DNA of 15,465 nucleotides from Saccharicrinis sp041595375 (GTDB lineage: Bacteria; Bacteroidota; Bacteroidia; Bacteroidales; Marinilabiliaceae): NCBI GenBank assembly GCA_041595375.1, contig JBFHKL010000078.1:1-15465 (forward strand), given 5' to 3'. This document shows positions 7,407 through 15,200 of this stretch, one piece after another; position 1 is the stretch's first letter, and the number at the start of each line of letters is the position of its first letter. Made by a program: the position numbers and the translations under genes. The notes beneath the pieces are model-generated. The model was not told where the DNA came from, made no database searches, and worked only from the letters and a program-made list of their open reading frames with translations.

Positions 7407-8855
7407 TTACTCTTCTCCTTGATGATGCACCTTACCTCTACGCTCAATAAGTTGTTCTCTTATTTCATTAGCCTTATCTTCTGTTATGTTATAATTCTTC
7501 ATTATTAATATGGCTAATACAGCAAAAAATATAGGTATAATAATATCGGCCAAGCGAAGATTCACCATTGATTCAGGAGTTTGAACAGAAGCATTTTCAT
7601 TAAAGCCTACCATTTTTAATACTACCCCACTAAGTAATAATGCCAATGCATTTCCTATTTTCACCATCAACCAATAAACAGCTCCGAAAGTACCTTCCCG
7701 GCGAGAACCATTATTCAACTCATCTAAATCACAAACATCAGCAGTCATCGACATCATTAAGGTAAATAACCCTCCTATACCGAAAGAAATAAAAGGTAAT
7801 GGAATGAACATGAGCCATGGGTTTGCAGGATTAAAGCACCACCATTTAAGCACATAGCCTATTATAGACAATAAGGTTGATATGATAAACGCATTCTTCT
7901 TTCCTACTTTTGTAGATATTTTAGCAATAATAGGAATGATTAAAAAAGCTGTAGCCGCCGCATTTACCGTACTATACCATGGAGGCCAGCTTCCTGCAGT
8001 ACTAATACTTCCATTAAAGAGATAATAAAGAATGATAAAATAAGAAAACTGAGCAATGGTTTGAAAGCCATTAAAAATTAAAAAAGTAGCCCCACACAAC
8101 TTAACAAATGGCTTACATTTTACAGTTTGTACAATTCCTAACCATAATTCTTTAAGATTTGTAAGCGCATTTTTCATGCTTATTTTAGATTCTTCTTTTA
8201 TAGCAGGCAAAATCAATTCTTTACAAAACAAGGCAGGTAAAGCACCTAGGATAATACTAAATCCTCCAACCCAAAACGAAAGAACTCGCACGCCTGTAGT
8301 TGACTCTTCAAAAAATAAATCCGGATTCCCAATCATGATCCAAAACCAAGGAGCAATCATCCATGCCAATTGACCAAAAAACTGACCTGCAGCCATTAAT
8401 CGTGTTCGTTCATTATAGTCAGAGGTCATTTCATAACCTAAGCCAATAAAGGGAGTTGAATAAATAGTAAATGAAAAGAAGAATACAAATGAGAGACTTA
8501 AGAAATACACAAAATTGTACATCTCCGAATTTTCAGGATATAGCTGCCACAATATCATAAATGTTATCCCAGTAAGAATAGTACCCAACAAGATATAGGG
8601 TTTTCTTCTTCCCCAGCGCGAACGCGTGTTATCTGTGATGTAACCCATAATAGGATCTATTATGGCATCAAAAATTTTAGGCAAAGCGGCTACCAGACCA
8701 GCCAGAGCGGGATCCATTTTGAATCCGTAAATTAGATAAAACATAAATACCCCTAAGGCAGCAGGGTATAAATTTATCGTTAATTGCCCCGCCCCATAAG
8801 CGACCTTCTGTCCCCAAGGTACAATGTCTTCTTTTGCTGTTTTATATTGTGACAT
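7407..8855 (-). CDS. GPH-family sugar:cation symporter, MFS (second copy)
   Basis: A 482-residue polytopic inner-membrane protein with about twelve hydrophobic segments. The GPH signature is in the N-terminal half: 'AYGAGQLTINLYPAALG', then 'PKIFDAIIDPIMGYITDNTRSRWGRRKPYILLG'-type sequence (about 59-91). Asp63 and Asp67 match the two cation-site aspartates of MelB. Lys60 stands where MelB has Arg52 and where the other symporter here has Arg. The C-terminal half has 'MSMTADVCDLDELNNGSRREGTFGAVY', a charged loop frequent in this family. The role is import of glucose or glucan oligosaccharides, with substrate unknown. It lies between the lipoprotein GH17 (92 bases upstream) and the GH16 (23 bases downstream). 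Two symporters of the same family in one locus suggest division of labour by chain length or linkage. Confidence 0.92.
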   Translation of the reverse strand: MSQYKTAKEDIVPWGQKVAYGAGQLTINLYPAALGVFMFYLIYGFKMDPALAGLVAALPKIFDAIIDPIMGYITDNTRSRWGRRKPYILLGTILTGITFMILWQLYPENSEMYNFVYFLSLSFVFFFSFTIYSTPFIGLGYEMTSDYNERTRLMAAGQFFGQLAWMIAPWFWIMIGNPDLFFEESTTGVRVLSFWVGGFSIILGALPALFCKELILPAIKEESKISMKNALTNLKELWLGIVQTVKCKPFVKLCGATFLIFNGFQTIAQFSYFIILYYLFNGSISTAGSWPPWYSTVNAAATAFLIIPIIAKISTKVGKKNAFIISTLLSIIGYVLKWWCFNPANPWLMFIPLPFISFGIGGLFTLMMSMTADVCDLDELNNGSRREGTFGAVYWLMVKIGNALALLLSGVVLKMVGFNENASVQTPESMVNLRLADIIIPIFFAVLAILIMKNYNITEDKANEIREQLIERRGKVHHQGEE

Positions 8856-8947
8856 ATATTTAATTATTTAGACAATTATTTTTAGTCTATTGATTTTTAT
8901 ATTGCTTGCAATCATTCACTTACCCATCATGCTATTCCATCATATTT

Positions 8948-10039
8948 CTACATCAACTCAGGATAAAATTCCTGCATCACCTGCTTAGGTTTTCTATCAA
9001 CAGTAAAAATCCCCCAATGCTTTTCTGCTCCCAGGGCATTATCCGGATTTCCTTTCCAATCCTCATCAAAGGCTTCGAAAAAGAAAGTTGTGATATGCTG
9101 TTTTGCAGACCAACTCATCAGCGCATGATAATATTGTTCTTGCTTGGCCTCACTGGCTCTTTCTTCAAATTCTGAGGCCACGGTAGCCCATCCCGCTTCG
9201 GTAATAACTATTTTACTATTAGGTAATGCTTTGCTCACCTCCTCTACGTTGTTGATGGTATAACTAATTCCCTCCTCAATATCTTTACCTTCCCATACGG
9301 GGTACACATGAATAGAGACAAAATCTACCACTTTAGCCAATTCAGCACCTTGCTCGGCCCACCATTTATAATTGTCGGCTACGGTAACCGCTTGTTGAAT
9401 CTTACTACTCACCTGAATGACATAGGAGATTATTGTATCAACGGCTACTTTGTGGTCATTCCATTCTACCAAACATTCATTACCCACATTTACAGCACTC
9501 ACAATAGTAGGATATTGATTAGCCAGCTCTATTCCTTTTTCAATTTGTTGAGTATTTTTCTTTTTGTTTTGATCCAGTTCATCCTGAGAAATAGGTTCTG
9601 TAAGCCAGGAACATGTTTCGTGCGCACTCAATTCAGCATCAAGCCATATCCCTAATAATACTTTTATAGGAATATTATTTTCCTGAATAACCTTTAACAC
9701 CATTTCTGAATTCACTCCACAATCGTATAAACGAATCAACTCAAAGCGCTTATCCTTTGCTAAGATGTTCAAATCTTCCAATACCTGATCATAAGAAGGA
9801 TTAACTGCACCATTACCTCTATCCGGATGCTGACCACTTCGGAAACCGGAGTAGCAAACAGCCGTTGAAACACCTGCTAACAAAGCATCATTAGATTGCA
9901 TAGTTTGATTTTTAGTTTGATCTGAACCTGAAGCAATCGTCTCATTTTCTTTTGTTTTACCTTTATCAACACAGCTCAATAAGCTTATTGTAAGCATTAA
10001 TAATGCTAGCTGTCGCAGTAGTTTATTCAATGGTTTCAT
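8948..10039 (-). CDS. GH17 beta-1,3-glucanase-like lipoprotein
   Basis: A 363-residue protein with a signal peptide and lipobox LLSC (Cys23), then a polar, low-complexity linker (about 24-53) that tethers the catalytic domain away from the membrane. The GH17 barrel fills about 55-360. The acid/base is Glu188 in 'VNVGNEC' and the nucleophile is Glu281 in 'IVITEAGWA'. The 'FEAFDEDWKG' and 'HWGIFTVDRKP' strands near the C-terminus are typical of bacterial GH17. Expected activity is hydrolysis of beta-1,3-glucan chains in the periplasm or on the outer membrane; transglycosylation is also known in the family. It is clearly related to the next gene upstream (10049-10981), sharing 'CYSGFR-GQ', 'RLYDC' and the ending 'FTVDRKPK-VMQ'. 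That indicates tandem duplication. The gap between the two is only 9 bases. Confidence 0.92.
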   Translation of the reverse strand: MKPLNKLLRQLALLMLTISLLSCVDKGKTKENETIASGSDQTKNQTMQSNDALLAGVSTAVCYSGFRSGQHPDRGNGAVNPSYDQVLEDLNILAKDKRFELIRLYDCGVNSEMVLKVIQENNIPIKVLLGIWLDAELSAHETCSWLTEPISQDELDQNKKKNTQQIEKGIELANQYPTIVSAVNVGNECLVEWNDHKVAVDTIISYVIQVSSKIQQAVTVADNYKWWAEQGAELAKVVDFVSIHVYPVWEGKDIEEGISYTINNVEEVSKALPNSKIVITEAGWATVASEFEERASEAKQEQYYHALMSWSAKQHITTFFFEAFDEDWKGNPDNALGAEKHWGIFTVDRKPKQVMQEFYPELM

Positions 10040-10048
10040 ATCCTTAAA

Positions 10049-10981
10049 TTATTTACGTTGATAAAAAAGACCTTGCATCACCTTCTTTGGTTTTCGGTCT
10101 ACTGTGAACAAACCCCAGTGTTTTTCTGGCTCATTAGGTTCAGGAGAACCTTTCCATGGTTCATCAAAGGCTTCAAAAACAAATGTTAAGATACCTTCTG
10201 TATCACTCCAGTTGACCAGATCATTGTAATAAATATCTTGTAATTCTTCACTGACATTCCAGGGCTCTATGCCTTTTCCATTGGAATTGGTAGCCCAACC
10301 CGCCTCGGTAATAACCACGGGCTTATGCGGATACCTATCGGCCACGCTATAATAATTTTGTTTGGTATATTCCAGCGCTTCGTGAATATGTTTGTACTCC
10401 CACACAGGATAAGTATGAATGGAAATAAAATCCACCTCCTCCACCAAGGGCCTTAACTTATCATACCAGGGTATGTAATTCTCGCAAAAAGTAACGGCTT
10501 GTTTCGCTCCCTCTTTAACCATTCTCACATATTCTATAACACTTTCAACAGGAACATAATGATCTGTCCATTGCACGGTTGCTTCATTTCCTACCGACAG
10601 AGAAAATATAATATCAGGAAACTCATTTGCCAGCTTAATGAGCTGTTTAATTTGCATCAGATTATATACCCGGTTAGCTGCCAGTTGATCAGAATCATAG
10701 GTCCCTCCCCATGGACAACCAAAATTATTCATCTCCGCAACAATATAGGCGCCCAACATTACTTTCAAACCAAGTCCCTCTTTCTTAATCACCTCCAGCA
10801 CAGTTCTTGTATGCTCATCACAATCATAAAGTCTCAGATATTTCCAATACTTATTTAAAATCAAAAGGTCTTCCCTTATTTGATTATAAGTAGGATACGC
10901 TGCTCCTGGGGCTTGCCCCTCTCTGAAACCAGAATAACAAATGGCCCTACCTGGCTGAATATTTATTTCTTTTATCTGCAT
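10049..10981 (-). CDS. GH17 beta-1,3-glucanase-like enzyme without signal peptide
   Basis: A 310-residue GH17 domain that starts almost directly at the barrel (MQIKEINIQPGRAICYSGFR). There is no hydrophobic leader. An in-frame stop at 11006-11008 with no start codon before the ATG rules out a missed signal peptide. 'TTAGGTGAA' just upstream of the ATG gives a modest ribosome-binding match. Acid/base Glu133 lies in 'LSVGNEA' and nucleophile Glu226 in 'VVITEAGWA', so the active site is intact. It is a paralogue of the lipoprotein GH17 that follows it and lacks that protein's leader and linker. A cytoplasmic role is inferred: cutting or transglycosylating imported beta-1,3-gluco-oligosaccharides, perhaps to lengths suited to the phosphorylase at 12220-15465. 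An alternative is secretion by an unknown route. Confidence 0.9.
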   Translation of the reverse strand: MQIKEINIQPGRAICYSGFREGQAPGAAYPTYNQIREDLLILNKYWKYLRLYDCDEHTRTVLEVIKKEGLGLKVMLGAYIVAEMNNFGCPWGGTYDSDQLAANRVYNLMQIKQLIKLANEFPDIIFSLSVGNEATVQWTDHYVPVESVIEYVRMVKEGAKQAVTFCENYIPWYDKLRPLVEEVDFISIHTYPVWEYKHIHEALEYTKQNYYSVADRYPHKPVVITEAGWATNSNGKGIEPWNVSEELQDIYYNDLVNWSDTEGILTFVFEAFDEPWKGSPEPNEPEKHWGLFTVDRKPKKVMQGLFYQRK

Positions 10982-10994
10982 GAGTTCACCTAAT

Positions 10995-11028
10995 ATCCCC
11001 GAAAATCATTCAAAAAGAAAATCGGGAT
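10995..11028 (-). other. Moderate hairpin upstream of the second GH17
   Basis: Inverted repeat: on the minus strand ATCCCGA (11022-11028) pairs with TCGGGGAT (10995-11002) with one bulged base, enclosing a 19-base A/T-rich loop. It ends 13 bases before the ATG at 10979-10981. It has no U-tract, so it is not a terminator. It could affect translation of the downstream gene or be a processing site; chance is also possible. Confidence 0.35.
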
Positions 11029-11116
11029 TTAATTCATTAAAATTCAAGCATCTGCACTTAAATTTTCTTTTATTCTCCTATCAAGTCACTTATTACGACT
11101 CAATACAAGAAAGTCA

Positions 11117-12022
11117 TTACACACCTACACCTTCTTCGATATATTTTAGTTTTTCATTCTTATCCCAAATACCCCAATATGGTCCCACATCACCTTCTGT
11201 TGATGTTTTCCATGCTTCATCAAATGACGAGAAATAAAACATTTCAATGTCTTCTTCTTTTGACCATCGCTGTGCATTGATAAAATATTTCAAGGCATTT
11301 TCAACAGAAGCTTCAGCTCCGTAGAATCCTCCCCCTGCATTTGGCCAGCCTGTTTCTGTAATAATTACTTTTTTTCCTTTTCCGGCCATCAGCGCCCTTC
11401 TATACATATCTTTCATATACAAGAATGAATCTTCCAGAGAACATCCTTCCCAGAAAGGATAACAGTTAGACAGGATTACATCGCATGCCTCTGTTACCTT
11501 AGGCCTGTTGCAGAATTCGTAATAGGCATCCACATAGCCAACAGGAATACCCGGCAATTCCTTTTTAACCCGTTTGATCAATGTTAGCAATTCTCCTTCA
11601 GTTAAATCTCCACGATATAAAACCTCATTACCTACAGCCACAATATCTGCATATCCATCTTTAGCTACTTTAATCACATTAGTAATTTCCTGCTCATTTA
11701 TTTTGGAATCCTTTCCCAACCAGGCACCTACTAGGGTTTTTAATCCCTTTTGTTTGGCAATAACAGGTATTAATTCATTTCCCTCTGTACAAGAAAAAGA
11801 CCTAACCCATTGGGTATGAGGTTTAATTATATCAATCCTTCTCTCTATTTGCTCATGGCTTAGCTGATATCCTGGAGCCTGACCTTCTTCATAAGGACTA
11901 AAGCACAAACCGTGCATTCCCTGACTCAGTAATTTCTTATACATGGTTAATAAATCGTCCTGGCTTTTTCCGGAAAAATTTGTTCCAGCTAAGGACATTA
12001 CATATTCTCTTCTTGCTGACAT
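11117..12022 (-). CDS. Divergent GH17 enzyme without signal peptide
   Basis: A 301-residue GH17 domain with intact catalytic pair: acid/base Glu133 in 'VAVGNEV' and nucleophile Glu223 in 'VIITETGWPN', the classic GH17 form. 'HGLCFSPYEEGQAPGY' (37-52) and 'FYFSSFDEAWK' near the C-terminus also fit. No leader is visible, and an in-frame stop at 12050-12052 with no intervening start excludes an upstream signal peptide. Six cysteines (40, 78, 171, 180, 187, 194) sit comfortably with a reducing cytoplasm, though this is weak evidence. It is less like the other two GH17 proteins than they are to each other. The start could be Met9 (11996-11998), which has a purine-rich stretch before it. The gene directly follows the phosphorylase, so both may act on the same imported oligosaccharides. 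Hydrolase versus transglycosylase cannot be told from sequence. Confidence 0.88.
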   Translation of the reverse strand: MSARREYVMSLAGTNFSGKSQDDLLTMYKKLLSQGMHGLCFSPYEEGQAPGYQLSHEQIERRIDIIKPHTQWVRSFSCTEGNELIPVIAKQKGLKTLVGAWLGKDSKINEQEITNVIKVAKDGYADIVAVGNEVLYRGDLTEGELLTLIKRVKKELPGIPVGYVDAYYEFCNRPKVTEACDVILSNCYPFWEGCSLEDSFLYMKDMYRRALMAGKGKKVIITETGWPNAGGGFYGAEASVENALKYFINAQRWSKEEDIEMFYFSSFDEAWKTSTEGDVGPYWGIWDKNEKLKYIEEGVGV

Positions 12023-12150
12023 AGGGATTTTTTCTTGTAGTTTTTTAATTCATTTTTATGATATTGATCTTTTTGGGAAATAACCCAATGATGTAGTCCT
12101 ATACAAATACTTCATTCGATTAAAAAAGATCCTTACTGTTTTTATCATGG

Positions 12151-12177
12151 TGCTCTCCGCATAAAATGCGGAGAGCA
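12151..12177 (-). other. Perfect 12-bp hairpin between phosphorylase and GH17 genes
   Basis: A perfect inverted repeat: arms 12151-12162 and 12166-12177 with a three-base loop. The core is GCTCTCCGCA/TGCGGAGAGC, clearly richer in G and C than the surrounding DNA. It lies 42 bases after the phosphorylase stop codon. Neither strand has a T-run directly after it; the nearest on the minus strand begins about 20 bases later (ATCTTTTTTAA). It may be a transcript-stabilising or processing hairpin, an imperfect terminator, or a dispersed palindromic repeat. Confidence 0.8.
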
Positions 12178-12219
12178 AAACCGTGACACATAGATTTACT
12201 TAAATAGTTTTTTTATATA

Positions 12220-15200
12220 TTAAGCAAGCAATACTTCAATCTTCACCACTTCTTTGTTGCGATTAAAGATTAATGTACTTGTTTGCTTATCAATTACTTT
12301 TCCTTCCATCACCTTAGACACACCGTTACTAAAGGTAATTACAATCTGTTGTTTACTTCCTGAAGCATAAACTACAGGAACTTTACAGAAGGTAAATGCC
12401 AATTGTCCACGTTGCAAGGCAATCTGTTTTTTAGCATTCGCTAAATCATAATATTCAAATGTGCTTTCTCCGGCCAGTATATCGTTATGATTTAAAAGAG
12501 AGGTGTTGAAACAAATTTCACCATTGATAACCTGCACTCCTAATTCTGCGATTCTCGAAATCACATCTTCTTTTACCTGCCCGGTCATTCCCGGTTGTTT
12601 TGCACCTGCACCTCCTGGCGTATGCGAATAAGCATCGGTTGGGAAAGCACCATATAATTCTGGTGATTTATATATTCCAATACCAGCTTTAATTTCGTAA
12701 TAATGATCCTTTAACCTACCAACTATAGTCTCATCAGTTCCCTCATTAATGCCTACAAAATAACACTCCTGAGTAGCCAGTAACAATTTAGAAACCATAT
12801 GCCAGTATATACTTCCCAATCCCTCGTATCCGTAAAAAGTACCCGAGCGACCAGTAAAAGACTGATGATCGAACATCTCTTCGTAAATATCCAATACATT
12901 TTGCAAATCCGCTTTCACCAAATCGCCATATATTGTTTTATCCAGTCCCTCCAGAGCTGCTTTCAGCACATCGCCATTTCGGAAAGCTCCATTAAAATGA
13001 TGCACACCTGACTGATCCTGTTTTAAGATAATCGCATTCTCATCGGCCAACAACTGGGTCAATAATTTAGAACTCTTAACCTTATCTGTTGGAATATTAT
13101 TTTTATCCTCAAAACGAGCCAACTGTCTGTCGGGATAAAGTATATAACTATATTGATCGGCACGGAATAAAGCACTGGCTTTTAAAGCGTCTAACACGGA
13201 TAAACTCTGTTCCGCATTCAGGTAACCGGCACTTAATACTGCTACCTGCCCTTCCAGCATTTCATATAAATAGCGTATAGATACTGTATCCTCGCCAAAA
13301 GAAATCAGATTATAGGAGTGATACAAACCATCCTCTCTGCGATTTTTTTCAATAGACTGATCCATATAATCCAGCGCTATATTGGCAAAATCTGCCAGCT
13401 GGTCTGCTTGAATACGCTTCTTCTCTCCAGAAAATCCATTAGCGTATATGCTGTTTCTATATTTTTCTCCTGCTCTTCCTAAAACATCGGCAAAATTTCT
13501 TCTCTCCTGATCTGAGAATCCTGATTTAAGCACACTCTTTTTGCTTACGAACAGCTCCTGAATGGTCTCTAAAAGCTCAGCAACCTCCTCTGAAATAAAT
13601 ATTTCACTATTTGCTGCATTTGCAAACTGTGAAGTCCAGAATTTCAGGAATCGGCGGATATAATATAATGTTACCATTGAAACGCCATTTCCAACAAGGG
13701 CATTGTTGGCATCATTCCATTCCGGACGTTGGGTATTTAACCAGATACCGGCTTCGGGAATAAAATTACTCAGCTTGGACAACAAAGTAACCAATATCTT
13801 TTCCGTCAAATTCACACGGTACAGTTCACCGTCTTTGCCAAATAACATGCGGGCATCAGCTCCTAACTCCTCAACTTTCGCTTTAATTTTAGCGTTTAAT
13901 TCCGCGTCAAAACCAATAGTATCCTGAGGGTTAGCTACAATCTGATCGTAAGATTTAATACGATATGGCACATTGGCATATACAAACATTTCTTTGGATA
14001 GCAACTGATCCAACTTACCCGGGTGATACGCTTTTGACAACTCCAGGAACTTCTGTAAATAGATAATCTGATGATCGCCCCAGTAACCAATGTAAGCCCA
14101 TGGATCCTCAGGGTCAGGACATTCCCAATCTATCCCTTCACGGGTAATACGATATGGGTTATAGCCATCAGGGGTAGATGCATTAACAAATTTACTGATC
14201 ATTCCCTCTACAAACTCAGGATAAGAAACACTTAAGGCTTCCCAGTTTTGGAAAATATCGCGCCAGTTACCCTGATAATTTAATTTTGGAGATCCATCTT
14301 CATTTTTAGTTTCAATGGCAAATTGATTCCATGGTCGACTTGGGTCTCCGTGTCTGCGGCTAAATGTTAACGGCAGATATTCATTAGCGATTCTTAATAA
14401 GTCAATATTCCCTGATTCCAATGCCCACTGACATAATTCAGGATAAGCCATTTCTTGAGGAAGTTTATTTAACAATTCCCCGGTATTGGCTTTAACTTTT
14501 TTGTTAGTTTGGTTAACGTATAATTTAAAGTCGTCAATATTTACCGAATAGTTATTGGTAAAAATACCACCACGCATTACATTAAACAGCGTATTGGAGA
14601 AATGACGAGTAGTAGATAATATGTCGTGGCCGGTTTGTAAACCATCCGCATCCGCAACAATTTTAATGAGGTTTTCTGTCCCTTTTTCGATATTACTATT
14701 AATATCCTCATCAATATTTTTACATGTAGAGATATAGACATTCAGGTTAGCAACAGCAACAGCATCTTGATTTATTTCAGCCACAAGCATCCAATCCTTC
14801 GATGCCGATGGCTCTAACTCAATGGCGGCATTCATATAGTAGGAACCTCTTGAGGCCCTAATATCTACCTCTGTATGAACCTGCTGTCCTCTCTTGAAAT
14901 TCTCTACTTGTTTTTCTGACAATAGTACTTTGTAGTCATCGAAACCTAAGGACCAAATAGTTGTAGATTTTAATGATTCACTTGGTTCTGCTCTGTCGAC
15001 AGGGATAGAGCTCAACATAAACATACCGAGCTTAGTATCCTGGCCAAGCTCATTTTTTTTGTAGGCATCCAGAAGATTACTGTAGGCATTTTGAAAATCG
15101 TAATCTATGCCATAAGGAAGGATATTTTTGATACCATCAAGTATCTCGAATTTGACATTGTTTTTTCCAACATTGCTCACGATTGATTTTTTAACGAAAC

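Noticed and set aside
8869..8912. Small inverted repeats upstream of the symporter at 7407-8855 (TAGAC/GTCTA and ATTGC/GCAAT)
   Set aside because: Five-base arms in an AT-rich 92-base gap are likely by chance, and no promoter motif sits with them.
12073..12088. TTGGG/CCCAA inverted repeat upstream of the first GH17
   Set aside because: Only five base pairs and no T-run; not convincing as terminator or operator.
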